From: CAYREV01 sp964423345 | Lineage (GTDB): Bacteria > Bacteroidota > Rhodothermia > Balneolales > Balneolaceae | NCBI GenBank assembly: GCA_964423345.1 | Contig: CAYREV010000001.1 | Coordinates: forward strand, 62,001 to 126,000 | Direction of reading: 5' to 3' | DNA length: 64,000 nt | Shown: positions 45,606-54,478 of the stretch, in pieces | Position numbering within the stretch: position 1 is the first letter of the stretch | Layout: each line of letters begins with the position of its first letter | Program-made: the position numbers and the translations under genes | Notes under the pieces: generated by a model | What the model was told of the DNA's origin: nothing | Databases searched by the model: none | The model's input: only the letters and a program-made list of their open reading frames with translations

Positions 45606-46478
45606 TTAACGGTTTGTGCTGGAATTATCGGGAGTGGAAGATTGCCCATTTTCCAACTCAGCCAGGGCTACCCGCGCTTTATCCACGTATTCTTCAGCTT
45701 TTGACCTGTTCTTGCCTTCCGGAAAGAGCTGCAGGTATTTCTCATATGTTTCCACCGCTTTTTGATATCGCTCCTGCTGTTTTGAGGGAACACTGCGGCC
45801 GGCATAGATAACATATGCGTTGATCTCGTCGACCAGTGCCCTTTCGGCCCAGCTTGTCTCCGGGTAACGATCGATAGTCAGGTCGTAATAGACAATGGCC
45901 GCTTCATACTGATCTGTGCGCATGTACAAGTCTGCAGCACCATACAGCTTGTGGGCGAGCTTGGACCGCAGGTCGGAGATATAATCGGAAGCTTCCTGAA
46001 CCCGGTCGGAATTGGGATATCGACTGTTGAAAAGCCTGAAACTTTCAATAGCCCTTCTCGTGTAGCTTTGGCTGAGTTTGTAACGGGGACTCAATTCGTA
46101 ATAGCAATATGCCTCCCGGAAATCTACCATTTCTCGCCTTTCCGATCTGGGATAAAGAGTCCTGTACCGTTCATACTCTGAGGCGGCAAGCAGATACCGT
46201 TCATCATTAAAATAGGATTCAGCCAGGTAAAATTGGGCATCCTGGGCAAATTCCGTTCCCCGACCCACTTGTATAACGGTCTCAAATGCGCGTGCCGACT
46301 GATCATATTCCTCTTCTTCATACAGCTTCATCGCTTTCTCAAAAGCGACATCCAGCGAATCACCCGGCTGAATCAGGTCTTTATTTGCACAGGATAGAAA
46401 AGTCAAGGCAAGCAGTGGAATTAATATACCGCTGAGGTTGCCAAATATATTTTTAGGAGACATCTGTTGTGTTTTCAA
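45606..46478 (-). CDS. bamD: BamD outer-membrane assembly lipoprotein
   Basis: A 290-residue lipoprotein (lipobox TFLSC, Cys 30) made of TPR-like helical repeats: FEKAMKLYEEEEYDQSARAFE, YRTLYPRSERREMVDFREAYCYY (in parts), FNSRYPNSDRVQEASDYI and YDLTIDRYPETSWAERAL. It recruits or scaffolds BamA in the BAM complex inserting outer-membrane beta-barrels. Its ATG overlaps the polyprenyl synthase stop (4 bp), and nadD follows directly. The C-terminus is Asn/Ser-rich. Confidence 0.92.
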   Translation of the reverse strand: MKTQQMSPKNIFGNLSGILIPLLALTFLSCANKDLIQPGDSLDVAFEKAMKLYEEEEYDQSARAFETVIQVGRGTEFAQDAQFYLAESYFNDERYLLAASEYERYRTLYPRSERREMVDFREAYCYYELSPRYKLSQSYTRRAIESFRLFNSRYPNSDRVQEASDYISDLRSKLAHKLYGAADLYMRTDQYEAAIVYYDLTIDRYPETSWAERALVDEINAYVIYAGRSVPSKQQERYQKAVETYEKYLQLFPEGKNRSKAEEYVDKARVALAELENGQSSTPDNSSTNR

Positions 46479-47473
46479 TATTCTCGATTGATTAGGTTAC
46501 TTAAAAATGTTTTTAAATCTTCTTTATAGGCCGAATCCGGAAATTCATCCAGCCGATGTACCGCATTCTCGTATAGCTCTTCAATTTTTACTTTTGCCGA
46601 TTCCAAAATACCCAGCGAAGTATAGACATCAATAACTTTTTCAATGTCAGACCGGCTTACTTCCGGTTTATCGAATATTTCTTTAAGGGTGTTCGTTTGT
46701 TTTTCATCGCCTTTTTCCAACGTAAGGACCGATAAGTATGTTTTCTTGGATTCAGCAATATCCCCTCCCCGGACTTTGCCGAATTTGGACGGATCTGCAA
46801 CTACATCGAGCAGATCGTCCTGTATCTGAAAGGCTACACCCACTTGTGTGCCCATTTCCCTTAATCGTTCAAGTTGCTTATCCCCGGCTCCCGCAACAGC
46901 ACCACCCAGTTCAAATGCAGCACTTATCAGGGCGGCTGTCTTTCCATTGATCATGTTAAAATACTCATCTGCAGTAACCCGGGATACATTTTCAAACTCC
47001 AGATCGTAGGCCTGCCCCTCACATACGGTCCGGGCACTTTCCAGGAAAATATGTATGATCCGTGCATACTGTTCTTTGGTGTAAGGTCCGGTCGAGCCGT
47101 AATACTGCAGCTGTTCAAATGCCCAGGCATACATGGCATCGCCGGATAATATGGCCGTTGATGCATTCCATTTTCTGTAAACGCTTTCCTTCCCTCTCCG
47201 GGTATCTGCCGCATCCATAATATCGTCGTGCAAGAGGGTGAAGTTATGCAGCAATTCAATAGCCATGGCAGCCGGCAATGCCTCTTCTACCTCGCCCCCG
47301 CAAAGCCCGCAGCCCGTTAGTGTAAAATACGGACGGATTCTTTTCCCCCCAAGGGACAGGGTATACCGTACCGGATCATACAGCGTGGAGGGCCTCTCCG
47401 GAAGGTTCAGATCCCTGATGCTGTCCTGTATAAGGGTTGATAATTTTTTCTGCTTTGCGGTGGTGTTAACCAT
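46475..47473 (-). CDS. Polyprenyl (farnesyl/geranylgeranyl) diphosphate synthase
   Basis: A 332-residue trans-prenyltransferase. The first aspartate-rich motif is DDIMDAADTRRG (from 83, DDxxD with D83, D84, D87), the second is QIQDDLLDVV; GGKRIRP (about 42-48) binds the IPP diphosphate. Product chain length cannot be fixed by eye; length and the -5 aromatic are compatible with FPP or GGPP. It lies 51 bp downstream of the IPP isomerase gene, so the two form a terpenoid precursor pair. Confidence 0.93.
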   Translation of the reverse strand: MVNTTAKQKKLSTLIQDSIRDLNLPERPSTLYDPVRYTLSLGGKRIRPYFTLTGCGLCGGEVEEALPAAMAIELLHNFTLLHDDIMDAADTRRGKESVYRKWNASTAILSGDAMYAWAFEQLQYYGSTGPYTKEQYARIIHIFLESARTVCEGQAYDLEFENVSRVTADEYFNMINGKTAALISAAFELGGAVAGAGDKQLERLREMGTQVGVAFQIQDDLLDVVADPSKFGKVRGGDIAESKKTYLSVLTLEKGDEKQTNTLKEIFDKPEVSRSDIEKVIDVYTSLGILESAKVKIEELYENAVHRLDEFPDSAYKEDLKTFLSNLINREY

Positions 47474-47524
47474 GATTTACCTGCATTTAAGGAAGGGCAA
47501 ATATAAGCATTTTAGGTAAAGATG

Positions 47525-48556
47525 TTAGCTCTGTTCCCCTGTTAAAATGAGGTGTTCCGATCTGAGGTCCCCAAACTGTTCACATCCCAGAAGGGTCAAT
47601 ATGATCCTCACCTGTTCCCTCCAGTTTTGTATCAGATTCTCCAGTCCTTCATACCCCTCTTCCATTAATACTTTAATGATGGGTTGGGCAGCAGCGGTGA
47701 AATCGGCTCCCAGGCAAAAGGCTTTTACCATATCAAAGCTGGAACGGATGCCCCCGGAGGCAATCATTTCAAAAGTGTGAGTTTCCCGGAGTCGTTGTAC
47801 CTCTCTTATACACCCTACCGTTGAAAGGCCCCATTCGTTAAACATCTCCAGCGGTTTTTTATTTGCCTTCCTCCTGTTTTCCACTTTCGACCAACTGGTC
47901 CCGCCCGCTCCGGCGACATCTATAACAGAGACCCCGGCTTTGAGCAGCTCTTCGGCAACGGTCCCGGATATGCCTGCACCTGTTTCTTTCACTATAACGG
48001 GAACGGGGCTATCATTGGCAAGTTTGGCAATACCCTCTTTTATGCCCTTGAAGCTTCGGTCACCCTCCGGCTGCATGAGCTCCTGCAGAGGATTGAGGTG
48101 AACTATTACAGCATCGGCCTCTATGCTGTCAATCAGTATGTTCAGCTTTTCTTTCGGTAGTCCCCCTATAAGCTGCGCCCCCCCGATGTTGGAGGCTATA
48201 AAGGCGGACGGAGCTTTTTTTCGGACAATGGAAAACGATGAGACTGCATCCGGGTCTTCGAGCATGATACGCTGACTTCCCACTCCAAAAGGCAGGTTGT
48301 ATGATTCACAAAATTCAGCAATACGTTCATTTATGGACCCTGCATCGGTATAGCCTCCGGTCATTGAAGAGATAAACAGAGGAAATGAAAAGCTTCGTCC
48401 CATCAGGGATGCTTCAGTACTTACTTTTTCAAAATCGGTTTCCGGAAGGGCATTGTGTTTCAGGCGGTACTGCTCAAAGCCTGTGGGCTGCCGGTACTGC
48501 ATCTGCCCCGAAACAGTAAGGTCAAGATGGTCTTTTTTGCGCTCTTTAATAGACAT
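47525..48556 (-). CDS. fni: Type 2 isopentenyl-diphosphate delta-isomerase
   Basis: FMN-dependent interconversion of IPP and DMAPP. The 343-residue TIM barrel has the N-terminal RKKDHLDLT motif, the HLNPLQELMQPEGDRSFKG block (substrate/metal-binding Gln-Glu), VKETGAGIS and the AGAGGTSWSKVE motif for FMN phosphate, with SGGIRSSFD near the end. This is the non-homologous IDI-2, not the Nudix IDI-1. Followed by the polyprenyl synthase gene and preceded by an SDR. Confidence 0.96.
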   Translation of the reverse strand: MSIKERKKDHLDLTVSGQMQYRQPTGFEQYRLKHNALPETDFEKVSTEASLMGRSFSFPLFISSMTGGYTDAGSINERIAEFCESYNLPFGVGSQRIMLEDPDAVSSFSIVRKKAPSAFIASNIGGAQLIGGLPKEKLNILIDSIEADAVIVHLNPLQELMQPEGDRSFKGIKEGIAKLANDSPVPVIVKETGAGISGTVAEELLKAGVSVIDVAGAGGTSWSKVENRRKANKKPLEMFNEWGLSTVGCIREVQRLRETHTFEMIASGGIRSSFDMVKAFCLGADFTAAAQPIIKVLMEEGYEGLENLIQNWREQVRIILTLLGCEQFGDLRSEHLILTGEQS

Positions 48557-48581
48557 AATTTAGTTTTAATGCATTAATCCT

Positions 48582-49334
48582 TTATATCATGTATGATCCG
48601 CCATTGATATGAAAAGTTGCCCCGGTCATATGCTTTACTTTTCCGGATGCCAGGAAAGCGACCAGTTGCCCCACCTCTTCTGCTGAGGTAATTTCGTCGA
48701 AGGCCATCCCCTCCGTAAGGTACTCTTCCCCATATACTTCAATAGAGTCCATTGCCATATCCGTTTTTATAAATCCCGGTGCTATGGAATAGGCAGATAT
48801 TCCATATTCGCCAAAATCCCTTGCAATACTTTTGGTAAAGGCAACCAACCCTCCCTTTGATGCCGCATAGGATGCATACTCCTGCGTATCGCCGCGGTAA
48901 GCAGCTCGGGATGCTATGTTTATAAGCAGCCCTCCCCCCTCCGACTTCCACCGATTTAAAGCCCATTTAGACAACAGGGCCGGTGCCCTCAGGTTAACCT
49001 GAAGCGTACGGTCCCAATTGTCCAGCCAGTTTGAGTCATTGCTGTCAAATCCACACTCTTCAAAGATACCTGCATTGTTAACCAGAACGCCCGGGGGGGC
49101 TTCCCTTTCAAAAAGGGGTTTCAGTTTATCTGTCAGCTGGCCGGCTTTGGCAAGATCTACATAGATTCCTTCAAAACGATCGTTATCGGCAAATTCGGCC
49201 GGAAATTCAGAGCTCCGGGCGGTCCCGATCACCCTTGAGTTTTGATCCAGGAGAAGTTGGGTTATAGCTTTCCCTATTCCCCTGGAGGCTCCGGTTACCA
49301 CTACGCAGGTATCGCTTAGTGTCTGCTTGTTCAT
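48582..49334 (-). CDS. Short-chain dehydrogenase/reductase (classical SDR)
   Basis: A 250-residue NAD(P)-dependent oxidoreductase. The dinucleotide motif is TGASRGIG (14-21), the catalytic motif is Y-A-S-Y-A-A-S-K with the YxxxK pattern, and the NNAG motif is in VLVNNAGIFEE. I use ATG 49334; the frame continues 14 codons upstream without conservation. Substrate unknown. Located 25 bp before the IPP isomerase gene, but SDRs are too promiscuous to infer a terpenoid role. Confidence 0.9.
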   Translation of the reverse strand: MNKQTLSDTCVVVTGASRGIGKAITQLLLDQNSRVIGTARSSEFPAEFADNDRFEGIYVDLAKAGQLTDKLKPLFEREAPPGVLVNNAGIFEECGFDSNDSNWLDNWDRTLQVNLRAPALLSKWALNRWKSEGGGLLINIASRAAYRGDTQEYASYAASKGGLVAFTKSIARDFGEYGISAYSIAPGFIKTDMAMDSIEVYGEEYLTEGMAFDEITSAEEVGQLVAFLASGKVKHMTGATFHINGGSYMI

Positions 49335-49428
49335 ATCAATTGCCGCTAAATTAGTATTGGACGGGTTGGAATACAAAGATAAGATATGCCGGAAGATGCC
49401 AAAACCTTAATAGTTTCCCAAGGGGGCA

Positions 49429-49956
49429 TTACCGCCTGTAAACCGGTACGTTGGAACAGGCTTCGCCGTACATGAGCTTCTTGACGTGCGGGACTAATTT
49501 CTTAGTAGCATATAGGTACACGCTTTCGGGAACCGGTTTCTCCTTGCTGCTGCACCCTTTAAGAATTACAAACTTGTCGCGGAAACGCTCCCAGTCGACC
49601 TCTTCCAGATTTCTACGGTAAAGTTCAAAGAGAAAATCGGCTTTCCTCCCCTCGAAAATATCTTTAGCTATTCCATCAGCATGTTGGGCTACAAGCATAT
49701 AGGCCCATTTTGATATAATAGCATCAGTAGAACAGTAGACTGCCAGGTACGTATCGTTATACTTGCTCCAATCGTGATTTTCGAGTTGCTCCCTGAATTC
49801 TTTTTCTTTGAGAATCAATCCTTCGTAGAGAAAATCCTTCAGGTCCAGTTCGGAGACCGGAGATTCATCGTAAAAATCCTGCAGGTTTATGGTCACCAGT
49901 TTTTCGGACTGTTTGACCTTATTGACGATTTTGTTTTCATCTGTTTGAGTAGCCAT
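49429..49956 (-). CDS. DUF2480 family protein
   Basis: A 175-residue cytoplasmic protein matching DUF2480: VTINLQDFYDESPVSELDLKDFL, LAVYCSTDAIISKWAYMLV and the closing VKKLMYGEACSNVPVYRR. It has conserved Cys residues in YCSTDAI, KGCSS and GEACSNVP. The gene is typically found beside Suf genes in Bacteroidota-like genomes, and here it lies 11 bp after the HesB-type protein. A link to iron-sulfur cluster assembly is likely by context; the activity is unknown. Confidence 0.85.
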   Translation of the reverse strand: MATQTDENKIVNKVKQSEKLVTINLQDFYDESPVSELDLKDFLYEGLILKEKEFREQLENHDWSKYNDTYLAVYCSTDAIISKWAYMLVAQHADGIAKDIFEGRKADFLFELYRRNLEEVDWERFRDKFVILKGCSSKEKPVPESVYLYATKKLVPHVKKLMYGEACSNVPVYRR

Positions 49957-49967
49957 ATGCTATACTC

Positions 49968-50306
49968 CTATACCGAAAATGATTCTCCACATGAGCAGGT
50001 TCTTGAGGCATTGGGATTATGAAAATGAAATCCATCTCCCTGCAGCCCTTCCGTATAATCAAGCTGGGTACCCGACAGGTATAAAAAGCTTCGCATATCA
50101 ATGATCAGCCTGACCCCCTTTTCTTCGAACATCCGGTCTTTTTGTGACTCTTGGGCCTCTTCCTGCTCAAAGTCCAGTTCATAGGTTAGTCCTGAACATC
50201 CGCCGCTCACCACTCCGACACGCAGGGTTACATCTTCGGGAAGATGTTGCTCCTTTCTTATTTCCTTAATGCGTTTAGCGGCTCTGTCGGTAATGGAGAT
50301 AGACAT
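49968..50306 (-). CDS. HesB/IscA-type iron-sulfur cluster carrier
   Basis: A 112-residue A-type carrier. The three conserved cysteines are present: C37 in GGCSGLTYEL and C104/C106 in RTCSCGESF. These proteins accept [Fe-S] clusters from SufBCD and deliver them to apo-proteins; SufA and ErpA cannot be told apart by sequence here. It is encoded between the Nfu-like protein and DUF2480 within the suf run. Confidence 0.95.
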   Translation of the reverse strand: MSISITDRAAKRIKEIRKEQHLPEDVTLRVGVVSGGCSGLTYELDFEQEEAQESQKDRMFEEKGVRLIIDMRSFLYLSGTQLDYTEGLQGDGFHFHNPNASRTCSCGESFSV

Positions 50307-50330
50307 AGTTGTAAGTGCTCTTACTTAGTT

Positions 50331-50882
50331 TTATACCGAGACCACTTGAATTTCGGGATCAATACGCTTTACCATGCTTTCAATGGCATACAGCGTTCCG
50401 GAAGTAGCCGTCGGACAGGTACCGCAAGCTCCCTGATAGTGTACTTTCAACCTATTTCCATCCAGCCCCAGGATCTTAAGCCCACCGCCGTCGGCCAGCA
50501 AATAAGGCCTTACCTGTTCATCCAGCATTTTGTTAATTTCCACCAGGCGTGGGTCGTCAGACTCCTGTACCTCCCTGGAGGCGTGTACCTCATCATCTTC
50601 AATAGCATCGGCTTGCTGCTTCGCTTCCCGGATAGGCGGAGCCAGCTGTCGCAACAGTTCGGACCAAACCGCATTTCCGTCCTGCGTCACAGTAACATAC
50701 TTGTCTACATAATAGACGTTTATTACATGCTCAATGGAGAACAAGGAAGAAGCCAGGTCGTCCCCTTCAGCTTCCGAAGCGTTTTCAAATGATTTCGTAA
50801 CTCCGTTGGTAAGCGGTTCACCAAGTACAAACCGCATGGCATCGGGGTTCGGCGTACGTTCTATTTCTTTAATTTTTGGCAT
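50331..50882 (-). CDS. Nfu-type iron-sulfur scaffold/carrier
   Basis: A 183-residue protein with an N-terminal Nfu_N-like domain (about 1-85, TPNPDAMRFVLGE start) and a NifU C-terminal domain (about 105-183) carrying the CGTCP cluster site (C153, C156) in the GACGTCPTA loop. The NADGGGLKI-type strand (LADGGGLKILGLDG) matches. It can hold a [4Fe-4S] cluster between two subunits. Sits 118 bp after sufS in the minus-strand order. Confidence 0.93.
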   Translation of the reverse strand: MPKIKEIERTPNPDAMRFVLGEPLTNGVTKSFENASEAEGDDLASSLFSIEHVINVYYVDKYVTVTQDGNAVWSELLRQLAPPIREAKQQADAIEDDEVHASREVQESDDPRLVEINKMLDEQVRPYLLADGGGLKILGLDGNRLKVHYQGACGTCPTATSGTLYAIESMVKRIDPEIQVVSV

Positions 50883-51000
50883 ATCTGCTGGTTGCTTAGC
50901 TTCCTTTTGAGTTCACTGTTTAGAACGAATATAAATAAAATATAGTTTCCTGAAAAGGGACCGTTGTTTCTGTTTGACTGCTTCTAAGGTCCGCCTGAGG

Positions 51001-52260
51001 TCAGAAAAATTCCCTGGCCTTACGTACTCCCTTTACCAACCGGTCGATATCTTCCTCATTATTGTAGAATGAGATTGAAGCTCTGGCAGTACCCGGTATG
51101 TTAAACCTTCGCATGGTTGGCTGGGCGCAATGGTGTCCGGTTCTGATAGCAATACCCTGCTGGTCAAGTATGGTCCCTATGTCGGTTGCGTGTATATCGT
51201 CGAATACAAAGGATATAACCGATGCCTTTTCACGGGCGGTTCCAATAATTTTTAAGCCTTCGATATTCAGAAGCTGCCTGGTGGCATACTCCAACAACTC
51301 TTTCTCCCTTTGTGCGATGGCATCCATACCAATGTTCCTCAGGTAGTCGATAGCGGCTCCAAAGCCAATTCCAGCAGCGATGGGCGGAGTTCCCGCCTCA
51401 AATTTGTGGGGGAGTTCGTTATAGGTTGTCTCTTCAAAGGTAACCTTGTCGATCATGTCCCCTCCACCTCTGAACGGCGGCATCTTTTCCAGGTACTTTT
51501 CTTTGCCGTACAAAATGCCAAAACCCGTAGGCCCGCACATTTTATGAGAGGAAAAGGCATAAAAGTCGGCATCAAGCTCCTGTACGTCTACCTGGCTGTG
51601 TGGGGCCGCCTGGGCTCCGTCTATCAATACGGGTATATCGTACTTATGGGCTTCCCGAATGATCTTCTTTACCGGGTGGATGGTACCCAATGCGTTGGAT
51701 ATATGACCGACGGCCACAATAGCCGTATGTTCATTTAACAGTTTTATGTATTCATCCCATATCAGCTCTCCCCGGTCATCTACAGGTATAATGCGAATAG
51801 TTGCTCCCCTCTCTTTTGCTATCATCTGCCAGGGTACAATATTGGCATGATGTTCAATCTCGGAGAGGATAATCTCACTGCCTTCTTTCAGGCCGATTTT
51901 CCCGAAGCTGGCGGCAACTACATTAATGGAATCGGTTGCACCGCTGGTATACACTATTTCATGGTTATGAGCGGCGTTAATAAATGCACGGGTTTTCTCT
52001 CGCGTAGCTTCATAAAAATCGGTCCCTTCCTGGCTGAGCGTATGGATCCCCCTATGAACATTGGCATGTTCCTCCCGGTGATAGCGGTCTATTCGGTCGG
52101 CTACCGGTATGGGCATCTGGCTGGATGCCGCATTATCCAGGTACACCAGCGGATTCCCGTTTACGGTCCTCGAAAGAACCGGGAAATCCTTACGAAGAGA
52201 AGCGAAATCAACCTTCGGACTCGTTTCCGTATTCGATATGGTGTTTGCGGCTTTATCCAT
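51001..52260 (-). CDS. sufS: Cysteine desulfurase SufS
   Basis: PLP-dependent type II desulfurase supplying persulfide sulfur for Fe-S clusters. The Schiff-base Lys lies in FSSHKMCGPTGFG and the persulfide Cys (about 378) in RTGHHCAQP. The 419-residue length is typical of SufS. Its start overlaps the sufD stop (TAATG), so translation is coupled. No SufE or SufU partner is encoded in this run, although type II enzymes normally need one; it may be elsewhere in the genome. Confidence 0.95.
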   Translation of the reverse strand: MDKAANTISNTETSPKVDFASLRKDFPVLSRTVNGNPLVYLDNAASSQMPIPVADRIDRYHREEHANVHRGIHTLSQEGTDFYEATREKTRAFINAAHNHEIVYTSGATDSINVVAASFGKIGLKEGSEIILSEIEHHANIVPWQMIAKERGATIRIIPVDDRGELIWDEYIKLLNEHTAIVAVGHISNALGTIHPVKKIIREAHKYDIPVLIDGAQAAPHSQVDVQELDADFYAFSSHKMCGPTGFGILYGKEKYLEKMPPFRGGGDMIDKVTFEETTYNELPHKFEAGTPPIAAGIGFGAAIDYLRNIGMDAIAQREKELLEYATRQLLNIEGLKIIGTAREKASVISFVFDDIHATDIGTILDQQGIAIRTGHHCAQPTMRRFNIPGTARASISFYNNEEDIDRLVKGVRKAREFF

Positions 52261-53597
52261 TATTTGGTGACAAGCTCAGAATCAAGTTGGCGGTCGGTGA
52301 AGTTATGTACTTCATCAACCAAAAGTTTTTGAACCGAATCGACAGTTATATTTTCTATGGTTTCGAGGGCAAAAGCATATATAAGGAGCTCACGCGCCTG
52401 TTGTTCGCTGAGCCCTCGGCTCTTGAGATAGAAGACTTCGTCTTCCTCAAGCTGTCCCACCGTGGCCCCGTGAGTGCATACAACATCGTCGGCAAATATT
52501 TCAAGCTGGGGCTTGGTGTTAACCAACCCTTTTCGGGACAGGAGTAAATTCCTGTTTTCCTGGAATGAATCAATTTTTTGGGCGTCTTTTCGCACAAATA
52601 TCTTGCCGTTGAACACCGAATGAGCATTGCCGTCGATAATACACTTGTGCAACTGGTGGCTTTCGCAGTGCGAAAATTTATGGTCCATTACAGAGTGTGT
52701 ATCCGATACCTGGTCGCCATTGATCAATACCAATCCGTCAACTGTAAATTTCACTTCCTCCTCCAGCTGGGTGATCCGCGGTTCGTTTCTGGATAGCTTC
52801 GCCCCGATGGTAATCGTATAGGATTCGTAGTTTGCGTGCTGTTTTACGTGGGCAGCCGTTCGGGCAATATGTATGGCGGCCCTACTGTCCCGTTGAATCT
52901 TGGTGTGTTTAACATAGGCTTCCCGTTCCAGGGTTACCTCTACTACCGGCAGATTGAGATACTTGTTTTCACCCAAGCCGATATGATCTTCCACTACCGT
53001 CAGCTCCGATTTTTCGTCAGCCACGATCAGGCAGCGGGGCGTAGTGAAATAGGTTTCAGAGGCATCCGTCTGTACATAAAGAAGATGAACGGGGGTGTCC
53101 ACATGTTTTTCTCTGGGGACATAGACAAATGCCCCGTCTTCCATAAATGCCTTATTGAAGGAAGAGAATATATCTCCCTCGAAGTCGGCATATTCGTTCA
53201 GGTGTTCCCGGATCAATGGGTTTGAATCGGCCGCCAAATCGGCAATATTACCTATGACCACTCCTTCGGGCATATCCTCTGCAGAGGAGTGTTTCTCTGA
53301 GAAACGACCGTTGACAAACACCAGCCTGGCCCCCTTGCTTTCCGGAATAAAATGTTCTTCGATAGCGGGTTCCGAAATATCCAGTTTACCGGCATGCTTG
53401 TATTGATCCCTGTACAGCTCCCTGAGGCTGATGAATCTCCACTCCTCATCTTTTGGCTGTGGAAATTTCATCTTTCGCACCTCTTCGGCGGCTTCCAGCC
53501 TCAACTCCTGAAGAAGTTTGGACTTACCGTTGACAGACGATTGGTACTTTAAAAGATCCGGAAGAAAGTCGTTCGATTGTTGTTGAATATTAGCCAT
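52260..53597 (-). CDS. sufD: FeS assembly protein SufD
   Basis: A 445-residue SufBD-family protein that forms the scaffold with SufB and SufC. The long beta-helix region ends in the characteristic C-terminal segment ICTHGATVGQLEEDEVFYLKSRGLS (in parts), and SHSVMDHK, HKCIIDGNAHSVFNGKI match SufD. I use ATG 53597, 4 bp after the sufC stop; a GTG six codons earlier is possible. Overlaps sufS by one base. Confidence 0.93.
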   Translation of the reverse strand: MANIQQQSNDFLPDLLKYQSSVNGKSKLLQELRLEAAEEVRKMKFPQPKDEEWRFISLRELYRDQYKHAGKLDISEPAIEEHFIPESKGARLVFVNGRFSEKHSSAEDMPEGVVIGNIADLAADSNPLIREHLNEYADFEGDIFSSFNKAFMEDGAFVYVPREKHVDTPVHLLYVQTDASETYFTTPRCLIVADEKSELTVVEDHIGLGENKYLNLPVVEVTLEREAYVKHTKIQRDSRAAIHIARTAAHVKQHANYESYTITIGAKLSRNEPRITQLEEEVKFTVDGLVLINGDQVSDTHSVMDHKFSHCESHQLHKCIIDGNAHSVFNGKIFVRKDAQKIDSFQENRNLLLSRKGLVNTKPQLEIFADDVVCTHGATVGQLEEDEVFYLKSRGLSEQQARELLIYAFALETIENITVDSVQKLLVDEVHNFTDRQLDSELVTK

Positions 53598-53601
53598 TTC
53601 C

Positions 53602-54381
53602 TTAATTCGGTTCACCGTTTACGGATACAGATGCCAGGTCGTTAAGCCAGTCATAGCCTTCATCTTCAAGCTTGACTGCCAGCTGCTTGTCGCCCGATTT
53701 GACGATTTTGCCGTCGAGCATAACGTGTACATGATCCGGTACGACATAGTCAAGGATACGCTGGTAATGGGTTACCAGGCATACAGCATTGTCATTGCCG
53801 GCCAGGTGATTGATCCCTTTGGCAACAATCTTTAATGCATCGATATCAAGCCCTGAATCCGTTTCATCCAGAAAAGATAGTGTGGGATTCAACACGGCCA
53901 TCTGAAAGATTTCATTGCGTTTCTTTTCTCCACCGGAAAATCCTGCATTCACGCTTCTATCCAGAAATTCCCGTTTCATCTCTACTACCTTCAATCTGTC
54001 CTCTACATAATCCTCAAATTCGAGGGGGTCCAGCTCCTCTCGGCCCTGTTCCTTGGCTATAGTATTATAAGCCTGTCTCAACAGGGTCTTATTGGTGACA
54101 CCGGGTACTTCCACCGGGTACTGAAACGCCAAAAAGATTCCCAAATGGGCTCGTTCTTCAGGGTCAAGTTCCAATATGCTTTCACCGTTGAATAGAATAT
54201 CACCATCGGTGATTTCATAGGCGGGATGGCCTGCTACCGCCTTGGAAAGCGTTGACTTTCCACTTCCGTTCGGGCCCATGATAGCATGGATTTCACCTTT
54301 ATCGATATGAAGGTTGACGCCCTTGAGAATTTCCGTTCCATCCTCTTCGGCGACAACATGTAAGTTTTTTATGTCTAGCAC
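53602..54381 (-). CDS. sufC: FeS assembly ATPase SufC
   Basis: ABC-type ATPase powering the SufBC2D complex. Walker A is GPNGSGKST (36-44), the signature is FSGGEKKRNEI, Walker B is LSFLDETDSGLD, and the H-loop follows VTHYQRIL. The frame is open upstream, but GTG 54381 gives 259 residues starting LDIKNLHV, the expected length; the extra upstream residues are not conserved. Lies 97 bp after sufB. Confidence 0.94.
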   Translation of the reverse strand: MLDIKNLHVVAEEDGTEILKGVNLHIDKGEIHAIMGPNGSGKSTLSKAVAGHPAYEITDGDILFNGESILELDPEERAHLGIFLAFQYPVEVPGVTNKTLLRQAYNTIAKEQGREELDPLEFEDYVEDRLKVVEMKREFLDRSVNAGFSGGEKKRNEIFQMAVLNPTLSFLDETDSGLDIDALKIVAKGINHLAGNDNAVCLVTHYQRILDYVVPDHVHVMLDGKIVKSGDKQLAVKLEDEGYDWLNDLASVSVNGEPN

Positions 54382-54478
54382 TTTAAATGTTGTTTTATTT
54401 GTTTGGCAATTTAATTTGTTACAAGGATCCCGCTGGCCGGGGATAACCAAGATTCATTGAGAATTTCCTGTTGGTACC